A stretch of 64,000 bases of DNA from Paralvinella palmiformis (taxonomy: Eukaryota > Annelida > Polychaeta > Terebellida > Alvinellidae), in NCBI GenBank assembly GCA_025642065.1, contig JAODUP010000271.1, positions 443,001-507,000 of the forward strand, given 5' to 3'. A program made the translations under genes and the position numbers. Positions 59,598-64,000 of this stretch are shown here, piece after piece; within the stretch, counting starts at the first letter, position 1; every line of letters starts with the position of its first letter. The notes under the pieces were generated by a model, which searched no databases, had not been told where the DNA came from, and worked only from the letters and a program-made list of their open reading frames with translations.

Positions 59598-59854
59598 CAC
59601 ACAGCCATCAACATTAATGACAAGCCATCCATTTGGAAAGTTAAAAGTAAAACACTGTTCCTAGGACTGGAATCACAGCATTGGACACATAATTAACACC
59701 AATAATAATGAACTAATAATTATAAGTTAATTATCACTATACCACAACAGATCTATTACATCTGATAGTTGATCAGTAATAAGTTGTTATGTGATCTACT
59801 GATAATATACATCACACTGACAATGAAATTGATGCTACATGAAAGGATATTTGT

Positions 59855-60037
59855 AGATGAGGCTGATTGACGTTTTAAGGCCACTTTTGTGCACATGGTA
59901 GGACAATTGGGTCGAGCAACCTCCAAAAGTAATGAGGTGAAGTCCAAGATGAAACACCCTTCAGACGTGCCCACACTTAGATTTGAACCGAGACGATAGT
60001 GATTTGTGAATAATCCACACTACCACGGAGGCTTCTC
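59855..60037 (-). mobile_element. tRNA-headed SINE, family A
   Basis: Tail gattgacgttttaaggccac, body aaagtaatgaggtgaagtcc, head with agatttgaaccgag and taccacggaggct. Confidence 0.75.
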
Positions 60038-60939
60038 ATTCACCAGAGAAACAGATCATGGATGTTACTGATTCATTGTCCGAGTCATACAAATTAGCCA
60101 AAAAATTAAAACAATATTGACCACAATTATCACTGGGTTATACTTTGTACAGTGTTAATTATATCTAATGAATGGCAGTATGAAAATAAAATTAATTAAC
60201 GTATGTTATATAAATACACAACTGAGGACATTTTAAACACTACAACAACGTCAAGGTAGAAAACTTCTGATGGCGTTTCCATCTATAATTCCATCATACA
60301 CCCATTCTATAATTCCCTTATACTTGGCTGCCTTTTACAGTTTTTATGTAGGCACAATATAATTTGGCGACATGGCACATTTTCCCAAATCTCAAACACT
60401 CTTATCAGTCTTATAAAGTAGCTGATTTTATCTGCGCAAAAACTGAGACAAAAAGCCCAGCTATATGGTAGGGTTTATTTATATATACATCAGTCATGAC
60501 TTATGAATATATATATATATACCCTACCAGAAAACTGCCAACCCTGGCCATGACACTTCTAAATATCATACGTGCATGATGAAGAGACAAAATTAAATTT
60601 GTGTAAGCAAATGCTGTGCATAAGGAGTCAAAAATTTGCCCAAACAATCAACTATAATTCATGTGTTGATATCAACTAATCAAGACTAATCTAGCTTTAA
60701 ATCACAATTACAAGTCCCAAAAGATTTTACTCTATATATGTTGGGGGTCACCATGGTAATTAATTCACAGGAACTGGAGTAAATCTTTATGATTTTACTA
60801 GTCATGTTCCATGCATTACTATTTTAATGATAAGACACAATTTATTTACATCACCCATCCTCTCTAAACTTGCTACATAACGAAAGAAATGAGTTCATAG
60901 ATGAAGAAGTGTGCAATGCCATGAATAAATAATGTTGTT

Positions 60940-61020
60940 TTGTGGTTAGTTCCATCGGTAAGGTCAAATAATAATATCCAACGGTAATGAGGTGAAGGAA
61001 AAGATGAAACATACTTTAGG
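60940..61020 (-). mobile_element. SINE body fragment
   Basis: Only the middle block remains: ccaacggtaatgaggtgaag gaaaagatgaaacat. Confidence 0.45.
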
Positions 61021-61792
61021 AAGAGAACAAACTTCAATATGATTAATAGTAATAATACACAAGAAATGAAATATCTGTTCATTCAAATTATATTCCCATA
61101 TCATATCACTGATTCAGTTCAATCGTGTGAACAGATATTGATCACCTCAGAATACATCGTAAGATAAACAGTTTCAACTTTTCTACTGCAAAACCCTGGA
61201 ACTAAACATATGGAGTGAGCGAGTACTTAGTACAACTACTAGTCTCTGTATTGGTCACATCCAGGATATCTAATCATGAAATTATAAACAATAAACCCAG
61301 GCCTCACAACATTTGATCAATTCAAGGCTCGAGCCAGCTATTAATGACACCAGAAACTGGATGCTATATGGAAAAAGAAACCATGTCTTAATAGTTAATG
61401 GCACACAAAAAAATATAAGTAATTTGTATTTAAATATACGTGGATTATGTATTTGATTATTAAATACATTAAAAAGCCAATTCGGTAACTGAATTGTACA
61501 TACTCAACCAAGAAGTGGAGACGTTTCAATAATGATGGGATGATCTTTTGCCCAAACACTTCTGAGAATCTTATGCTCCTTAGGTGTGTAATGAACACGA
61601 TTTATAAGCTGGGTTGACATCTGATGATGCATTATCAAGGTTATTTGATGATAAGTCATTCATTGTGTTGAACAAGATGTTATATCCAATGATGATATTA
61701 GAGGTAATACTAATATATGTAATAACAGTATTAAGAAATGTCCATGTCAAAAGACATAAATGAAGAAGAAAAAAAACTATATGCTTATTATA

Positions 61793-61915
61793 TTTGAAAA
61801 GTATTTGAAATACTTTTAAAAGTATTTGTATTTAAACACATTTGAATGTATTTGACTTGATGAAAAGTATTGGTATACTTTACAATGTATCTGACCCCAT
61901 GTCTCAAAAGCGATA
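61793..61915. mobile_element. AAAGTATTTG-word element
   Basis: Repeated gtatttg/caaatac-type words (gaaaagtatttgaaatactt, aaagtatttgtattt, gaatgtatttgacttg) end in gtatctgaccccatgtctc. The block resembles the other short word-built elements of this window. Confidence 0.4.
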
Positions 61916-61933
61916 CAAAAAACGTAAGTTACT

Positions 61934-61994
61934 GATCCCCAGATACACTTTTCTATAGAGATGGGCATTCTATAGAAAAGTGTATCTGGGGATC
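61934..61994. repeat. Perfect 25-bp inverted repeat with 11-base loop
   Basis: Positions 61934-61958 (starting gatccccagatacac) are the exact complement of 61970-61994; the loop is agatgggcatt. It lies about 320 bases past the Rap2 stop, inside the candidate 3' UTR intron. Confidence 0.9.
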
Positions 61995-62309
61995 TTAAAC
62001 AGAGAACAGACAAGAAAATACAAATTTTCTGAAACTGGATAATAATGAAAATGTGAAGTATTTTCAGAGCCAACAATGGATAATTTCAAATTCAGTAAGT
62101 CAGTCAGTGAAAAGTATATATTATAGTTACTACACTATCAGTACATACAACACAGTCATTAAAAAGATCAGACAGATGTACCACAGTGTTTTAAAGACAG
62201 TATGTTAACATAAATAATAATAAATATGCATCAGAAGTGAACTAGCACAAGAAGAATATAGATGTCTGAGGACTAAATTAGATAGACATTTTCACTTTGT
62301 TGCACTCAC

Positions 62310-62875
62310 CTATTTATGTTATAAAATAATACAGCAACCTCCATTTTCCTTCACGGGGGTATAGTTCATTTCCCTGACTATTTCAATGAAGACTTCGTTT
62401 ACGTTGTGAGTGTTCTTTGCTGATGCTTCAATAAATGGACAAGACCACTGCTGAGCAAGTGCTGCTCCATCCTGAGCCCTAACCTCTCTCTGGTGCTCCA
62501 AATCATTTTTATTTCCAACGAGCAACATTGGCACTTTATCTGTACCCTTAACTCGGACGATTTGCTCCTTCATTGTCTTGATATCTTGAAATGTCTGTAT
62601 ACTTGTGATGCTATACACAACAACGAAGCCTTGTCCATTCTTGATATACAGATCACGCATTGAAGCGAACTGTTCTGTCCCTGCTGTGTCCAGAATTTCC
62701 AAAACCGAAGGTGCCCCATCTACTTCGATCTCCTTCCTGTAGAAGTCTTCAATGGTTGGATCATACTTCTCCATGAATGTTCCGGAAACGAATTTCACTG
62801 TCAAGGCACTTTTCCCAACACCACCACTGCCCAATACCACAACCTTGTACTCTTTCATTGTGATGCCTCAAAATA
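62310..62875 (-). other. RAP2: Full Rap2 exon including short UTR ends
   Basis: On the minus strand an acceptor (AATCTTGCAG) ends at 62876, 17 bases before the ATG, and a consensus donor (AATAG/GTGAGT) starts at 62309, nine bases past the stop. This makes the coding exon an internal exon between a 5' UTR intron and a 3' UTR intron. A stop so near the junction should not trigger nonsense-mediated decay. Another donor, ATAG/GTAAGA at 62943/62942, could end the preceding UTR exon. Confidence 0.55.
62319..62858 (-). CDS. RAP2: Rap2-type Ras-family small GTPase, complete, 179 aa
   Basis: One uninterrupted coding exon. Visible motifs are the P-loop GSGGVGKS (10-17), switch I with Thr35 and the Rap2-type Phe39 ([16 protein letters not shown]), DTAGTEQF (57-64) with the Rap hallmark Thr61 where Ras has Gln, NKND (116-119), and SAK (146-148). 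It ends CCIIL: Cys176 sits in a CAAX box whose final Leu predicts geranylgeranylation, and Cys175 is a likely palmitoylation site. Rap2 cycles between GDP and GTP at membranes and signals through kinases such as TNIK/MAP4K4 to adhesion and the cytoskeleton. Length and motifs are full, with no break. The ATG at 62858-62856 is the normal family start. Splice sites flank the coding exon on both sides. Confidence 0.97.
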   Translation of the reverse strand: MKEYKVVVLGSGGVGKSALTVKFVSGTFMEKYDPTIEDFYRKEIEVDGAPSVLEILDTAGTEQFASMRDLYIKNGQGFVVVYSITSIQTFQDIKTMKEQIVRVKGTDKVPMLLVGNKNDLEHQREVRAQDGAALAQQWSCPFIEASAKNTHNVNEVFIEIVREMNYTPVKENGGCCIIL

Positions 62876-62942
62876 CTGCAAGATTCACTATATTTTCACA
62901 CAATTACCCTCTTAAATGTTCCTCATCTGAGCTGTCTTACCT

Positions 62943-63604
62943 ATGATTGGCTAAATCAATATTCTTCATTCACATGTCCGCAGTTTGTTTCATTCAAAAC
63001 CTGCAATTGAACAATAGCCAAGAATGTAATTAAAACAAAACTTAGAGAATCATCGATTCTCTAAAATAAAACACAAAATATTGTCAAAACACATTTAAAA
63101 TACATCTACCTTTCGAATACTGGTACCAGGAACAGTAATATCATAACAATCTATTAAATATAGATCTATCTAATCTAGCTAGTAGCTAAGCTACTGTCTG
63201 ATTCTGAGTCTCAGTGTCTGGTTACTGGCACTGTACATTTTGACACATGAAGCTCTAATTGAAATATCCTGAAACATGTAAGAAAAAGTAATCAGAATCA
63301 TCTGACCACATCTGCCTACGTATCTGTTGACAAAGACAATGCGTCACGATAGATTTCTTTATGATCACACAAGTTACTCGGAAGCTTTGTCAATCCGCTG
63401 ACTTTGTTTCGGTGAATTGAATTCCGGTTAACATACTGACTTTTTTCAGAACTTCAAGCAAAACAAATTTCAGAACAACAAAAATGACCATATCAGGGGA
63501 ACATGACGTAATAAGACGTCTTCACACCTTAGAAGGGGGTCAATTTCTTCTACACTGTCCGATATTCGTTTAACAGCACACTAAATAAAACCTAACCAAA
63601 AATC
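62943..63604 (-). other. Rap2 5' leader region
   Basis: Lies between the candidate promoter near 63.62 kb and the acceptor at 62876. It should hold the non-coding first exon(s) of Rap2; their borders are not fixed. A donor candidate is at 62943/62942. Confidence 0.4.
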
Positions 63605-63607
63605 ACG

Positions 63608-63640
63608 AAGCCATCTTGGGTGTTCCCCACCGGAAGTTCA
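63608..63640 (-). promoter_or_regulatory. Probable Rap2 core promoter: YY1 and ETS words
   Basis: On the minus strand AAGATGGC (63617-63610), the YY1 core common just downstream of housekeeping start sites, lies next to ACTTCCGGT (63637-63629), an ETS/GABP site. The pair sits 0.75 kb upstream of the Rap2 ATG in the correct orientation. No TATA box is obvious, as is usual for such promoters. Confidence 0.5.
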
Positions 63641-64000
63641 GTTTCACCCATTTAGAGGAGAGTTCCAAATGACATCAGCGCATTCACTGAAGCGTAACTG
63701 TTATTATACAACGGGTGCTTGAAGTATTGTGCTACTCCGTGAATATTTGCTGACCTATAACTTAGGCGTGCTTGATCATTGTAACAATATTACGTTAATT
63801 TTCCCAAATTATTATAAATATTTAAACTGGCTGACGTCAGAAAACGTTTCGCAGACACAGATCATAGGAATACTAGACTATTCGTCGCCTTATTTATTCG
63901 CCCGTATTTGTTCCGTCTCGTTTTCGAGTCGCCCTTTGATTTTATTGTATTTGGTAAAACAAGATACATATCACAATAACATAAATATTACCAAGCATAG

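Noticed and set aside
62752..62946. Plus-strand open frame over the Rap2 start
   Set aside because: Antisense shadow of the Rap2 coding exon.

Overview
The window reads as nuclear DNA of an invertebrate animal, most likely a mollusc. It is AT-rich and full of long (TA)n, (CA)n and (GA)n microsatellites. Its genes have short exons separated by GT-AG introns. It also carries many copies of a tRNA-headed SINE of a kind I associate with molluscan genomes; that placement is recollection, and I see no species-diagnostic gene. All three genes I can support lie on the minus strand. I see no prokaryotic-style operon, no CRISPR array and no rRNA gene.

Positions 1-14204 hold most of a calpain cysteine protease, read right to left in 12 coding exons. 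All 11 introns between them have GT-AG borders and compatible phases. Joined, they give 602 residues: an N-terminal extension of about 125 residues, the whole papain-like core with Cys199, His356 and Asn384 in place, and the C2-like domain III. The C-terminal part lies beyond position 1 and the first exon is not certain. A strong donor at 22501, at the edge of a CpG-richer block (about 22.5-23.7 kb), could belong to a 5' exon. The larger introns are full of repeats: SINEs, LINE 3' ends, a 1.1-kb DNA transposon inserted in a SINE, and three short elements built from repeated words.

Positions 23.7-28.9 kb are non-coding and repeat-rich, with a 220-bp tandem duplication and the best-kept SINE. 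Positions 29189-34025 hold a complete five-exon gene for a 305-residue single-pass membrane protein. It has a signal peptide, a small Tyr-rich extracellular module, one membrane helix, and an acidic tail with two PPxY motifs of the kind bound by WW-domain ubiquitin ligases. I do not recognise its family, and it is the most interesting gene here. Positions 34-45 kb are accessory DNA: SINEs, minisatellites, a frameshifted relic of an unnamed multi-copy protein family (37.5-39.25 kb) and a deleted LINE (42.3-42.8 kb). Positions 45.3-50.6 kb lack recognisable SINEs and end, on the minus strand, at an AATAAA signal. This could be a long 3' UTR.

Positions 62319-62858 encode an intact Rap2 small GTPase in a single coding exon. 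A splice acceptor lies just 5' of the ATG, a consensus donor lies nine bases past the stop, and YY1- and ETS-type promoter words lie near 63.61-63.64 kb. The 3' UTR intron this implies could join Rap2 to the 45-50 kb region. The calpain, the PPxY membrane protein and Rap2 are separate transcription units, and nothing in the sequence shows that they act in one pathway.
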